Shown here one piece after another: positions 11,320-22,693 of a stretch of 64,000 bases of DNA. Source of the stretch: Isoetes taiwanensis (Eukaryota > Streptophyta > Lycopodiopsida > Isoetales > Isoetaceae); NCBI GenBank assembly GCA_021234155.1, contig JAJEKV010000005.1:26320620-26384619 (forward strand). Direction: 5' to 3'. Positions within the stretch are counted from its first letter, which is position 1, and the number at the start of each line of letters is the position of its first letter. A program made the translations under genes and the position numbers. Below the pieces are notes generated by a model. That model saw only the letters and a program-made list of their open reading frames with translations, ran no database searches and was not told where the DNA came from.

Positions 11320-12120
11320 CACATAAAAAACGATGCCCACATCCTCCTTAAAATCCCCCATAAAAATCCTCCTTTTCGTGTCCACATGAAAAACGATGCC
11401 CACATCCTCCTTAAAATCCCCCATAAAAATCCCCTTTTTCGTGGAATGGACATAATTTTATGAAACGGGGTATTTGGCCACAATCCCTTATTTTTTATTT
11501 TGTAGATTAATATCCTTTTATTTGAATTTCTTTTTATATCCCCCATTGCATATGCAATGTTCATACCCATTTTTCCACAATTAATGCTCATACACCTTTC
11601 TAGCAACAATCCCCCCTTGTGATTTTTGTAGTTTAATATCCCCTAATTGAAAAATTCTTCATTTGTACCCATTTTGACATATGCAATATTCGTACCCCAT
11701 TTCTTGCAGCCAATTTTCATCCCTTATACAATTCCCCCTTTGTGATTTTGTGGTTTAATATCCCCTTATACCGTTCATATCCCTCTTCTCAACCATCTCC
11801 CTTTTGTGATCTTGTAGTTTAATATCCCGTTACTTAGTTAATACCCATTTTCTCAACAATCCCCCCTTTTGTGATTTTGTAGTTTAATATCCCCTTACTC
11901 AAAAATCTCTTCATTTGTATTTCCTTTCCATATGCAGTGTTCGTACTCCTTTCCTCACACAAAAATCTCTTCATTTGTACCCCCTTTTATATGCAATGTT
12001 CATACTCTTTTCCTCACAACCAGTGTTCATACCCCTTTCTGGCAACATTCCCCTTTATATATGATTTATAGATTAATATCCTCCTATTGAAAATTAGTTT
12101 CCATATGCACTATGTTCCAT
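11320..12120. repeat. Degenerate minisatellite with 63-bp register
   Basis: Two clean copies of a 63-bp unit (cgatgcc at 11331 and 11394) lead into a decayed array. The anchor GTAGTTTAATATCC or a close variant recurs at 11502, 11628, 11750, 11814, 11879 and about 12068. The spacings 126, 122, 64, 65 and 189 are close to multiples of 63. It is rich in C runs and TTCATACCC phrases, with no coding frame. Confidence 0.8.
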
Positions 12121-12551
12121 ACCTGCGGCAATGTATAAAGACCAATTTGCAATATACTACTTGGTGCAAATAAACACAACGCATAAGATAACCAATTTAT
12201 ACAAACCTAGTAACTAGTAACTACAATTCATGTCTAGTGGCTACAATTGTTCAAGTTTGTAACCATGATAGTCACATAGTTACAAATTATTAAAATAGAA
12301 ATGGCATGCAAACACATCCATCAACACACCAAATCAACGTGAATCTGTGTTATTGAAAAGAAGAGTTTCCATTCTAAATATTTCCTTTTCTTTGATTCTT
12401 TCCCTTCAGCAGAGCTTTGTGTGAAACATCTAAGGGTTGACCCTAGTTGGGGGCCCTGAATTTTTGCATTAAGTCACTGTTAGATTTTCACATCATACAA
12501 CAAGAATTGGTTCATGATATTTGCTAATAAATTTCACAGAGGGACACGTTA
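12120..12551. other. AT-rich spacer
   Basis: Nothing recognised between the 63-bp array and the minus-strand LTR element. Confidence 0.6.
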
Positions 12552-12556
12552 AATTA

Positions 12557-12613
12557 TGTGATGCTCCCAAAATCTATACGATGCTTCCATCGTACAAATA
12601 CAAGAATTCCCCT
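12557..12613 (-). repeat. 57-bp remnant of the second LTR
   Basis: Matches 15196-15252 with a handful of substitutions, sharing the end AATACAAGAATTCCCCT, then changes abruptly into the coding interior. A deletion has evidently removed the rest of this LTR and the adjoining interior. Confidence 0.85.
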
Positions 12614-13094
12614 AAAGCACTTGCGCTTTCTTCCTAATGCTAAGGCCAGCCGCTACGTGGTAAGTCCACATAACGTCCTCCAATAGGAGATATTCCAGGC
12701 CCTGGTGATGGATGACCAGGAGGGCGTCCAAACTAGTCAGTCGGGCTCCCTGGTCTCGGCATGGGGGCATCTGCTCTGCTATTTGCCTCCACGGGACGAA
12801 GTCATCCTCTCGGATGTACTCATCGTCCTCGTCATCAAAGGATTTAGGCGCTTTGCCCTTCTCGGCTGGCAGAGTGTCATCCTCTACATATTGATCCATA
12901 AGTATGGCCAGCACAAATGTTACCTCAAGGTACTGCTGGTCCTCATCCATCACTACTGGCGGGTTTCGGCCCCATCTGAGCTTTCCCTTGAGAACATCAT
13001 ACGCATGCGTATCACAGCCCAACATTTCCCTTACTATAGCTCTCTCTAAATAGAGCTGGGGCGGATCCCCTAGGGGAATGCAGAGAGGGAGCAT
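12612..13094 (-). pseudogene. 3' ORF of the minus-strand element, unknown
   Basis: An open frame of about 160 codons from ATG 13094 opens MLPLCIPLGDPPQLYLERA. It includes MLGCDTHAYDVLKGKLRWG, a strongly acidic patch (KSFDDEDDEYIREDDFVPW) and ends SIRKKAQVL. I do not recognise the family. The upstream interior at 13111-13800 is coding-like only in pieces. It is probably the tail of the protein that starts near 14530, but frame breaks prevent joining. It ends only a few bases from the LTR remnant, consistent with a deletion junction there. Confidence 0.5.
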
Positions 13095-13979
13095 CTCCTG
13101 AGTGTAAAACTCAAGGAAAACTCAAGGAAGCCTGCATAATCGGGATGGGCCTGCATGTTGGTGATGAGTTCCACCTTCTGGAGTAGAAAGGGTCAAATGG
13201 GACTTGAGGATCAGACTGCTCTCCCTCTTGGTACCATTGGAGGAGGCTTGGGGTCGCCATTGCAACTACAAGTCGTGGAGGAGGAGGAAGAAATAAGGAG
13301 AGTAAGAGAAGGAATGAAACCCTAAAGGCTATCAAGTACACTTTATCTTTAACTTTTTATGCTGACGTCAGCATCAGTAATGGATTTTTTTTATTTTTTT
13401 ATTTTTTATTTTTTTTTCAGAAAGAGTTAGAGAGACAAAATTTTTTTATATTTATATACAAAATTGGTACAAAAAAAAAAAGGATGCTTGACAAGCAAGC
13501 TAGTTGTGGTCTCCCCGAATCCTTTGGGCGAGAGCCAGATCCTTCGTCATGATAGTGACCCTTTTGGCATGGATGGCACAAAGATTGGCATCCCCAAAAA
13601 GTGCTATCAAGTAAGCTTTGGCAGCCTCCTGCAATGCAAGTATGGCAAAAGTCTAGAACCATAGGTCGGTTTTGAATTCTTGGGCTATTTCTCGGACCAG
13701 GCGCTGAAAAGGGAGCTTCCTTAGCAGCAGCTCGATCGTCTTCTCGTACTTTCGAATTTCCCTTAAGGCCACAGTGCCAGGCCTATACAGATGCGGCTTC
13801 TTTGGCAGCGCCGATCTCTGGTCTGCGTCGGCTTCTTAGGCAAGGTCTTGCCCCCTGTTACTAGGCGGGGCCGGGCCACATCTACTCGATCTTGTCGGCG
13901 AGCAGAGCTTGTCGCCTTGCCAATACTCCGGACAGTTTTGAGCTTCTCCTTGTGTACCGTCGATAAACTGTCGGGGTTT

Positions 13980-14530
13980 CTATCTGGTCAGGAGCGCGTT
14001 GTGTGTCCTGCTCTGGGTTTGGCTGGGGTTGTTGCTGTTGTTCCTGATCTTGCTTAGCAAGCTTCTTTGTTTGACGTTGCTGCTCGGCCAGCTCAGCCTC
14101 TTGTTGCGCGGCATGGGCAGCTGCCCATCGCCCAGATAGACATACTCGAACGCCCTTATCTTCAGGTCTCCCCTCTCCATCTCCTTGGTGTCATCCTCGC
14201 GGGCAAGCTCTCTGATTCTGGCAGCCTCTATCCGAATAGCTTCTTCCTTGGGGACTTCTACACACAAGGGCAGGTAGAACTTAACTAGCATCAGGACTTG
14301 GTCGGGTTGTTCTACCAAGGTGTAAGGAGAAGATTAAGTTTTATCAAAAAGCGCTCAGACAAGTGGAAGATGGGGTAAGGAATCCTATGCCCAGTGATGA
14401 AGCGTTGCACAAGCTGAATCAAAAGGAGCTCCACTTTGGCAGGGTCGATGGCGAGTTTCTCCCCAACCTCAGCAAATATTTGGGGCACGCTAAGGCTGTT
14501 GTAGCTTAGGGTGCCTTTGGTATGAGCCAT
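13980..14530 (-). pseudogene. 5' ORF of the minus-strand element, unknown
   Basis: The first coding region after the leader starts near 14530 with MAHTKGTLSYNSLSVPQIF and continues through ELLLIQLVQRFITG. After a frame change near 14315 it continues as MLVKFYLPLCVEVPKEE, EAARIRELAREDDTK and EYVYLGDGQLPM. Near 14100 the frame shifts again into a Gln-rich, then basic, segment. The codon structure looks protein-like across the frame changes, which suggests one decayed gene. No gag, zinc knuckle or enzymatic motif is recognised. Confidence 0.5.
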
Positions 14531-15181
14531 ATTCATTGGAATGGAAAAAGAAAGGTGGGAGAGGAGGCGCTAGTAGGTGGCAGTGGCGCAGGTCAAAGGC
14601 AAAGGCAGGGCGCTCAAGCTTCTACTCCGGCGGCTATGGAAGACGGGCGAGGCGAGGCGCTAAGCAAAAGAGGAAAGCAAAAAGTAACTGTCACCTTTTG
14701 TTTTTTTTTAAGTCAAAATTTTTTTTGTCAAAACTTTTTTTTTTTTTAATTTTATACGGTGAAATATGCGTATTTATATGCCGGGCGCCGCTGGATTTCT
14801 AGGGTTTCTTTTTGGATTCTGAGATGCTGAAAGTATAACGGCGCCCGAGTAGGGTTTTGGGCCCTATTGCTGCCATTTCGATGCCGGATGTCGACGCCCC
14901 TAGGGTAATTGAGCCATGCCCGACAATTTGGTGCAAAAATCTCATCCATCCGAGCTACCTGGAGAAAGTTATGGCGCTTGGAACACACGAACCCCCTACT
15001 TCACCATCTTAACCTACTCACTCTACGGGGTGACACTCTCCTACTCAACTAATTTAATCCTCTCATAACTGGGTCAACTCACATGCTAACTACAGAATTG
15101 GGGTACTTTAACCTAAGACAAAGTCCTGCCAATTAACGAGTTAGACTATAGTCAGTGCAATGATTTGGTCTACCAGAATCA

Positions 15182-15194
15182 TGCTCTGATACCA
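15182..15194 (-). promoter_or_regulatory. Primer binding site (tRNA-iMet 3' end)
   Basis: TGCTCTGATACCA on the plus strand is the complement of TGGTATCAGAGCA, the classical plant primer site for initiator tRNA-Met. It lies one base from the LTR end and fixes the element orientation as minus. Confidence 0.9.
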
Positions 15195-15195
15195 T

Positions 15196-16714
15196 TGTGA
15201 CGCTCCCAAAACCTATACAATGCTCCCATCATATGAATACAAGAATTCCCCTCCCATGGCGACTACATCACCATGGTCGGGCACTCCGTCGTACTCGGAC
15301 CCCTTGGGATGGCCAAGTGTCCGGGTGAGGAACACGGAGGTGTCATTCGTCCCATGACCTCTATGGGAATCCTATACCGCGGAAGCGTATATACATATTA
15401 CAACAATCATGCTGAAATAATATACCACCACAAATGGTGGCCCATCCATCATCATCAATGAAAGGACACTACAAGCATGAATACCATAAGTAATACATCA
15501 TGATAAGGGCACTACCCGGGGTTCAGACTCCATGGGGTCAACTGGCGGCCAGGGCATCAAGATATCAGCAGACGGAAGTATAACATGACGTGGGCTGGCA
15601 TAAGACAATGGCTAGGTAGTCCTCTCCATCCACCCCTCCTGTTCACACTTTGCAGATAGGCTGAAACATGCTATGGCGTGATTGTAGCCTTCCAGAGACG
15701 CAACCTCATGGAATCACCCTATGAGACTACTCCGGGTTACATCTTTCCAGTCCGATGGGCAGGTCAAAGAAATGCCTCCTCCTCAAACATAATGGATTTC
15801 TGGGTGTGCTAGAGAATACGTGCCACTAGGTGCACACGTAGCCTTACCCGACTTGAACCCCCCAAAATCCATGGACCGCCAGACGCGTCCATCGAGCCCA
15901 GGACGTCCATATAGGCACGTTTCCTGTGACCCAGGAGGTGTCGAATCCATACCCAGCCCCAAATGCGAGGACCGGCTATAAGCCTAGCACACTGTAGGAG
16001 TCTTGTAGCCATGCTAGGCAAGACTCCACCCCCGTTTCACCATTGTGTTCGATGTCTGGTGCTATAACATCCACAACTCGGTGGGCTCTTGTGCACAGGC
16101 CGCAATTATTGGGTTTTAAGGGTTCTAGCTAGGAACATCGCTAGTTCTAGGAAGCTTTTAGGTCTCTGCCCTTCCCGTAACCCCCAATACACGGAAGGAG
16201 CAGAAAGAAAGAATATAATCACCATCGAAGTATCCATCATCATCATAATATCATATAAAAGAGAATTTAACCATTCCATCTACTCAAAGAAGTGTTAGCG
16301 GAAATATAAGCTATCTAGGAACTAACCAGTCTCCTGGCTGGATCCATTATTGCGAAAGGCCTCCATTCTTCAGGTCTATTTACAGCAACTGGTGGCTGCG
16401 TTTCTTCTCCTTTTCCCCAAATTGATTTTGGGGCAAAAATGGGGGTAGGACCCCAATTTCTCCTCCCAATTTGGCAAGTCCTACTTGGCCAATCGACTTG
16501 GGCCAGGTAGCGCTTCCCTATTGGCTTCCTTTAGCTAATTATAACCTAATCAATTTAATTAGATTATTTATCCAATAATATTTTTAGCATAGCTAACAAA
16601 ATCCCCTTTAGGTGAACCCAAGTTATCCCCTATTGACCCTTAGAGGTCTAGTTAGATAGTGGTGACGTGTCATAGTATGCATACAGATACCGTATAAATA
16701 CATGGAACATCACA
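15196..16714 (-). repeat. 1.5-kb LTR of the minus-strand element
   Basis: In plus orientation it begins TGTGACGCTCCC right after the complement of the primer site and ends GGAACATCACA before the TSD. Its first 57 bp match 12557-12613. No coding is seen in it. It is unusually long compared with the Copia LTRs here. Confidence 0.8.
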
Positions 16715-16919
16715 AATTACCACTAGATTTTTTCATGACACGTCAAAAACAATGTCTACAAAAAACAACTCGAGAAGGCACAATATTTACAAAGAAAAAA
16801 TGACGAAAATGGGGTGGACAAAGGAGCAAATGGGGAGGGGCAAAGAAAGGGAAGAGGCTCAAAGAAAGGGGCAAGGGGGAGCGCCCACTTTATTGGCTCC
16901 TGAAACTAACTTGTCAGGC

Positions 16920-17480
16920 CAAACGTGTTCGCCCAGGCGAACCCCAAAAATTCGCCCAGACGAACCCGTCGGATTCGCCCAGGCGAACCCGCAAGGGACG
17001 TGGCCGGACCGGTCGCAGGCGCATTCGCCTGCGTGGCATTGCTACCGGGTTTGCTTGGGCGAACCCAAACCGCAGTCAAGTGGGGCGTGTGGACTCGGGC
17101 GTGTGGCGTGGCGTCGGGCGCGCGGCACGGGGCGACCCTATCGGGTTCGCTTGGGCGAACCCATTGCCCACGGATCGAGACGGCAGGCGTATGGGATGTC
17201 AGGCACTTATACATAAAGGGGGTATGGCATCTGCGTTCGGAGGGTAGCAAAAAACCCCCCTTGTATACGCAATTTTAAAAGGCAATTTGACCCCTCTGTG
17301 TATAGATATTGCTCCAAATCAGTGCCTAAAAACACCCCTAACCCCTAAGTATACGTACGCAAATGGTCCAAAAAACACCCCTCCGTTGAACTCTCATGGG
17401 TTATACGCTAATCAAAGGTGAATCCCCCGGGGTCAGATCGGGATGGCAGGCCCCGCCGGGTTCGCGTGGGCGAACCCACC
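16920..17480. repeat. GC-rich segment with six near-identical palindromes
   Basis: Short palindromes of the type GGGTTCGCTTGGGCGAACCC recur at about 16928, 16951, 16974, 17047, 17143 and 17458. The first three are TTCGCCCAGGCGAAC forms. The segment is far richer in G+C than its surroundings. Long open frames here follow from the GC content and repeated motif and are not called as genes. Confidence 0.8.
17219..17420. repeat. Diverged copy of the 10191 repeat family
   Basis: GGTATGGCATCTGCGTTCG followed by GAGGGTAGCAAAAAA corresponds to the start of the 162-bp unit at 10191 and 10353. ACCCCT and TATAC phrases recur in similar order. Non-coding. Confidence 0.65.
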
Positions 17481-17632
17481 TGCATGGCAGGGGCAGGACG
17501 ATCACGAGGGGCCGGGTATAACCGCTATATGCAGATATGTCCTTGCGAGAAATTCTTGTTTTCTGCCATGGCCTCAAATAAGATCTTCATGGATCCATTG
17601 ATTCGGACAAGACGGAGCCTTTCTTGCAACAG

Positions 17633-18145
17633 AGAGATTCTTAATCTCAATTATCGATTCTCGCCCCAATAGTCATATCTGAGGCAAATGAACAGGGGTA
17701 GAAGCGGCCTCAAATACCGAATGAATTGAACAGAAATAGGCTTAGAATTGGATGTCTTCCGAGATATAAACTCATGTCCCAGAAATGTTCTTAGAATTAG
17801 ATGACTCACGAGATGTAAACTCATGTCCGAAATCTTTTCTCGCCATAGACCATTTCTTCCTAGTTAGAACTCATCAAGAACTGCCGAAAATGCAAATCCA
17901 ATCAAGTATTTATAAACAGAGATTTTTAATCTCAATATCGATCTCTAAACTCGATAATCATGTACGAGAGGAAAATGAACAAATGCATAAAGAAGCGACC
18001 TCAAATACCGACGGAATTGAACAGGAAACAGGCTTAGAATTAGATGTCTCTTGAGATGTAAATTCATGTCCGGTAATCTTTACCTGCCATAGCCATTCCA
18101 TCCTAGTTAGACCTCATGAAGAACTGCCGGAAATGCAGATGCGAA
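17633..18145. repeat. Degenerate direct repeat, unit about 285 bp
   Basis: AGAGATT..TTAATCTCAA..TCGAT starts near 17633 and 17918. The following CTCAAATACCGA, GAATTGAACAG, CTTAGAATTAGATG and ACTCATGTCC blocks recur in the same order. Internal stops in all frames make coding unlikely. Confidence 0.75.
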
Positions 18146-18492
18146 CCTAATCGTAATCATGGAAAGAATTGAAGAAATCATAAAAACAATTCAAGAACTC
18201 ATAGGCATTTAGTAATCCTTTTCTGTGATTGCGTTTTATGCTAAGTTGGAGCTCCAAATCGTCCGAAACGGAAGCATAATCAAGAAATCATAAAGCTCCA
18301 AGAAATTTAGCTGCAAAGTCAAGGAACCGCGAAATGCTAACCCGAAACTGCAAGAAAGTGAAGAATGTAATGAGCAGAGCCGGTACCGCAAGCCATGGTC
18401 CAAGCTTTACTGCCGGATTTCGGAGCCGCATCTCTTTTTTTGATGCAAAATGTTGAAGCTCGTCCACACAAAGAAATAAGAGAAAAAGGGAA

Positions 18493-18600
18493 CAACAAGC
18501 ACAAATTAATCTAGGCCCTTGATCTTCACCTCCCCTTTAGACCTTGATAATGTTCTTCTATGTTGACCCCAATTTGTCAAAAATCGGGTCAACACTCCTC
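18493..18600. repeat. Dispersed repeat, inverted relative to 34861-35040
   Basis: Holds AACAAGCACAAATTAATCTA, GGCCCTTGATCTTC, CCCCTTTAGACCTT and GTTGACCCC..GGGTCAAC. The reverse complement of 34925-35040 shows the same blocks in the same order. The GTTGACCC/GGGTCAAC pair is itself a short inverted repeat (near 18561-18593). Confidence 0.75.
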
Positions 18601-20290
18601 ACCCAATCTCTGCCCTTTGCCCCATCCTTGCTTTGGTCGGTTGATCTTTAGATGAATGCTTCCCTCATTCTCCTTTTTTCCATTTCCAATCCAGTTCGCT
18701 TGTTTCTTCTTAAGATTTTGGTTTGCCTTCCAGTGTATCCGGTAACACGGGCTTAGCTCTGCCTTTGGCAGATTGGTTGACAGTAAGGCTTAGCGATAAC
18801 CATAGTTACCGAAAACAAAAAAGGAATGAAAACAGCAAGTTAAAATTGAAATGAAGACGAAAAACGAAAACGGCCAATAAAACGGCAAGTTCTCGAAAAA
18901 ATCCAAAAAGAAAACATACATACGTAAATGCACTTATAATGTCAATTTCATACATAGAACAATAAGATCTAAAATATGCTTATACAGAAAAGTATATTTG
19001 TAAGTTATACAATTTATACTATAAATTAATACTTAGGACATGACTTGGTAAAGTAGATGCTAACATGACATAAATGTTCAGATTGTTAAAGTTTTAAGAG
19101 TGCTAATAACATTGGGAATATGGATTCATGCCAGAATCCATGTAATGAACACTTGGAATCATTGCCCTTTCCAATAAGGACACATCCAATCTCTAGCATC
19201 TCCAGCTAGTTTTTGGCCATTGTACATGATCTCTACCACTTTCCACCAATCAAGTGGATCTGGCCCTATATTTTTATGTTTTCATTTCCTGTTGTTGCTC
19301 ATGGTGATTAACGATGAGCTGCATAAACAGGAAAAATACCAAATGAGCAAACTAAGCCTTGCAATTACTAAAGACGAAGACTTGCAATTACTAAGCAAAT
19401 ATTTCCTCCTGTACAAGGATTCAGAGCTTAAGTACTTCAGAAGGATAAATGCATCCACATAAAACAAGCGATTCATTGAGGTGCAAACTAAGCCTTATTG
19501 TATTGTGTTTGGCAAACCTATAACATGTGTAAATAAGAGTAAAAGGCAAGAAATAACTAACTTGTGTTGTGCTGGTAGTGGTGTTATATGATTGGGCAGG
19601 GCACTGGCAACAAGTATGGGAATGAAATGAATCAGCAACGGGTCTCTAGATGGAAGTTGCTTGCATAGATATGCATCATTTTAATATCTTATCTTTTTTA
19701 TGTCAGCCACAAAATAATACAGAATAATGGAAATAATGGGTTCAATTCCTATTTGTTCAATTCTCTATGGTAACAAAATGATACAGAATAATGAGAACGA
19801 CGGGTTCTAATCAATTCTGGTTCTCAAAGGCAAGAAAAAATTACAAACTAACCTTTGCAAGAAAACTAGATTGAATCGGGTCCTGCGCAGCATTCATCGG
19901 GCACCATTGGCCATTTTGCTATGTTCGACTTCCAGACAAAAATAGTGGCGCCCAAGAAGAGTCCCGCCTGTTAACACTTTGCCCCAAAATCTTGGACGAC
20001 CAATTGTTTTGGTCAAAATAGAAATGTGACAAAAAGGAACAAATGTTTTTTAATAAAAAATGACTTAAAAGTATGGTACATCACCATTTTTAACATCGCG
20101 TTTTCTTGAAAGCCGTTTTTGCATTTGGAAATGGCTGAAGGAGAAAAATTTGAAAACGGAAAAAAATGCTGAAAATGGCCATTTTCGGTAACTATGGCAA
20201 TAGCCCTCCTTTGCCAGGATTTCCAGTGGAATTAGCCCCTTTCTTTCTTTCTGGTTTACAGAAACACAATGCCCTTTCCAGTTAATCTCT
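18600..20290. other. Non-coding stretch
   Basis: AT-rich with no recognisable gene, RNA or element ends. A phrase ACAGAATAATG occurs twice near 19718 and 19782. Confidence 0.55.
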
Positions 20291-20293
20291 GCA

Positions 20294-20665
20294 GGAGGCA
20301 GCCCAATGTCTGGTGCATGTTATCTTGATGCCCTTGATCCTACTCACACTTTTTTGGCCTATATAGCTGCATTGAAATCTGACTGCAGTTCCAAAGCTAG
20401 CAATAGGCAATGGATGGAGAGATTCAGCGAATTGGCGGGTGAATCTATCCACTTCATGAGAAAGGGTTAGCATTTCCTGAAGATGTTTCCCAAGAAAGCG
20501 AGAAAAGTCGTTAGAAAGATCGAGCTTAAGAAGAATTTTGAAATCTGGGAAGATGCCATGGCCGTGATGTTTCGTGTTCCGGTAGAAGCTTTCTTCGTCA
20601 GTTTAAACTGCTATGTTTTTCAAAAAGAAAGTTTCAAATTCTCAAGACACAGTAATTTTTCTTGA
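20294..20665 (+). pseudogene. Possible gene fragment, unknown
   Basis: An acceptor-like CTCTGCAG ends at 20293. A frame from ATG 20306 (MSGACYLDALDPTHTFLAYI, then QWMERFSELAGES) runs to a stop at 20468-20470. A second frame from 20483 (MFPKKARKVVRKIELKKNFE) begins almost at once and runs to 20665. The two may be parts of one decayed coding region with a frameshift near 20470. No family is recognised, and a chance origin cannot be excluded. Confidence 0.3.
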
Positions 20666-20877
20666 TTTCCACCTGCTACTGCCCAGAACCCGCGCAAGAT
20701 TGGACGATTCAAGCTGAGCTATGGACAATTACAGTGATGGGTATTCAGGATGCAGCACTCTAGAAGTAGGATTAGATAGATAGATTAATTTTTTCATCCA
20801 CGAGCCATGCCTAAAATGAGTAGTACCAAAGGTATGTACTAAATTTCAAATTTCAAGCATGGGCAGGAAAAAACAGC

Positions 20878-21100
20878 AGGGTAAACGTGAACATATTAAA
20901 AAGCCTCGGTCGAAAGAAGGAGAGGGTCTATTTTTTTATATACATATATCTAGAAAATACATAAGATATAGTATCCATTAGAAAATACATGGGGAGAATC
21001 TATTTTTCATAGAAAATACTTTGTTTTTTTTTTTTTTTTTTTTGGGAGGGGGCGAGGAGGGGAGTCTACTTTTCATAGAAATTATATAAGATATAATAAT
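20878..21100. repeat. Dispersed AT-rich repeat, relative of 24560-24670
   Basis: GGGTAAACGTGAACATATTAA, GGAGAGGGTC and AGAAAATACATAAGATAT recur in the same order at 24566-24660. A long poly-T run lies at 21022-21042. Confidence 0.65.
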
Positions 21101-22110
21101 TTGGCACTGGAATCGAATTTTAATGTCTCCTCCAAGTTTCAATGAACATAGAGTAAAACTTTATAGGTTATCTAGTTTATAGAGGGTGTAAGAGTTTGTA
21201 TAGCTTTTATTTAAGGAAGGTCAAAATAGCAGTGACACTTACCATTAGAAAATAAGTTGTCTATAAGGTCATTGTAACGAGATATTCCAGCTTCATTTGA
21301 TTCTGTTCCTCTGCCCTCTGTTCAAGCTTAGACTTTGATAATGATGCTGATAGTGATTTTGCCTCATAAGAAGACAGAATTAATTGAAATTTTGCAATTG
21401 ATTTGAATTATTGGCATGTTCAGTATTATCGAGACAGGGGAGAGGAAAAGGCTAGAGAAAGAAAGTAGGAAGAAAATCATTTAGGTCTTCCTTATTGGGA
21501 TTTAATAATCTAGAATTTTTGTGTCTTACATTCCCTCTTAAAAAAGCATAGGGTCAATACTAACATGCATATGCAAAGGTGCATTCTCATCGGTTCGACT
21601 AATGGTGATGAGCTTAGAAATCTTTTTGAATATTTTTAGTTTAATGCATATCACTGAGGCCTTAATACCTTTGATAATTTAACTGGATATGGCCACATCT
21701 TAAGTTGCACTAGATTCTATACTTTGGATGCGCAAAGGTTAATGACATAGTAATTATTATTTCTACATGTTCTTATATATTGGTAGGCTTTGATATCGGC
21801 CAAGTGGCATGCATCGCCTCAGCTGGTGGCACCGCTTGGAAGGTAAAGAACCTAAATTCCTCATCGCTGCAATAAATCAGGCTATAAAACTGCACAAATT
21901 AATTCAAAAACTAGAATCTAGCTCTGATTTTAAGTGGAAATTCGAAACAAACCATTGATTTATTTGAATTTGAGCTGAGACTTGATGGTTTGTTTCGATG
22001 TGTTGTTTCGATTTACAGGATCCAATGACATCGAAGTGGTGGATGAGGATGGGCGATAAATATTTAGGGGTAATCTTCATTATCTGATCCCTCCCCCTCC
22101 CCCCCCCCCA
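21100..22110. other. Non-coding stretch
   Basis: No gene or element recognised. A poly-C tract at about 22090-22109 adjoins the Merlin-like transposon. Confidence 0.55.
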
Positions 22111-22375
22111 GAGCGTGGACCAAAATGCCACGCAAAGCCGCTTTGCTTTACATTATTGCCGTCCGCTAACAAAAAAATGCCGCCCGTTGTCTTGTTGTTT
22201 CTTTAATACAGTAGTCGTTGCTAACAGCAAAAGTAGATGATGACTTGCTCCAGATCTAGACTAACAAACACATCCGTTTAACAAATTGATCCGACTACCT
22301 GCTCTCCGAAACCTTTAAAAATCGAAATGGATATCAGTTCTTCAAGGTTTGAGGATCATCAGCAGCTTGGTAGCA
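22111..22375. repeat. Left terminal inverted repeat of Merlin-like element
   Basis: About 265 bp, inverted match to 23583-23850. Contains GCTAACAAAAAAATGCCGCC and CAGTAGTCGTTGCTAAC. The match weakens over about 25 bases near 22135-22155. Confidence 0.9.
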
Positions 22376-22693
22376 TGGGTCACCTTTGTTATATAGCCCC
22401 CCCTCCCCCCTCCCCCTGGCGTGGACTGGGACATCCACATGGGCTAAAAAAATTCACGGGCGGCATTTCTTTTTGTTAGCTGATGGCAACAGCAGACAAA
22501 ACTTTTGGTTAGGATCATTTTAACGGACAACATGAGCGACATATTTGCGACATCAAATATCAGAGCCGACACAACATATTAGAGCCTAGAGACCAGAAAG
22601 AAAACAGAGAAAAAAAAGATTCTACACAATTTTTATAGCAGAAAAACCTGTTTCAGATCAAATTACTAGTTATCCTTCTTCTTCTGGATCATT

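Larger units (their letters stand above)
12557..16714 (-). mobile_element. Minus-strand LTR element without pol
   Basis: The boundaries are well supported. TSD AATTA lies at 12552-12556 and 16715-16719, and the element ends TGTGATG and CATCACA are a perfect inverted pair. A full LTR of 1519 bp is at 15196-16714. Only 57 bp of the other LTR remain at 12557-12613. The initiator-tRNA primer site adjoins the full LTR on the minus strand. The interior of about 2.6 kb encodes proteins I do not recognise, and no protease, RT, RNase H or integrase. This is the structure of a large non-autonomous derivative (LARD-like), possibly one that captured host sequence, or of an element that lost its pol by deletion at the left end. 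Confidence 0.85.

Noticed and set aside
16752-17278. Overlapping long open frames on both strands
   Set aside because: They follow from high GC and the repeated palindrome; the frames overlap each other and show no known domain.
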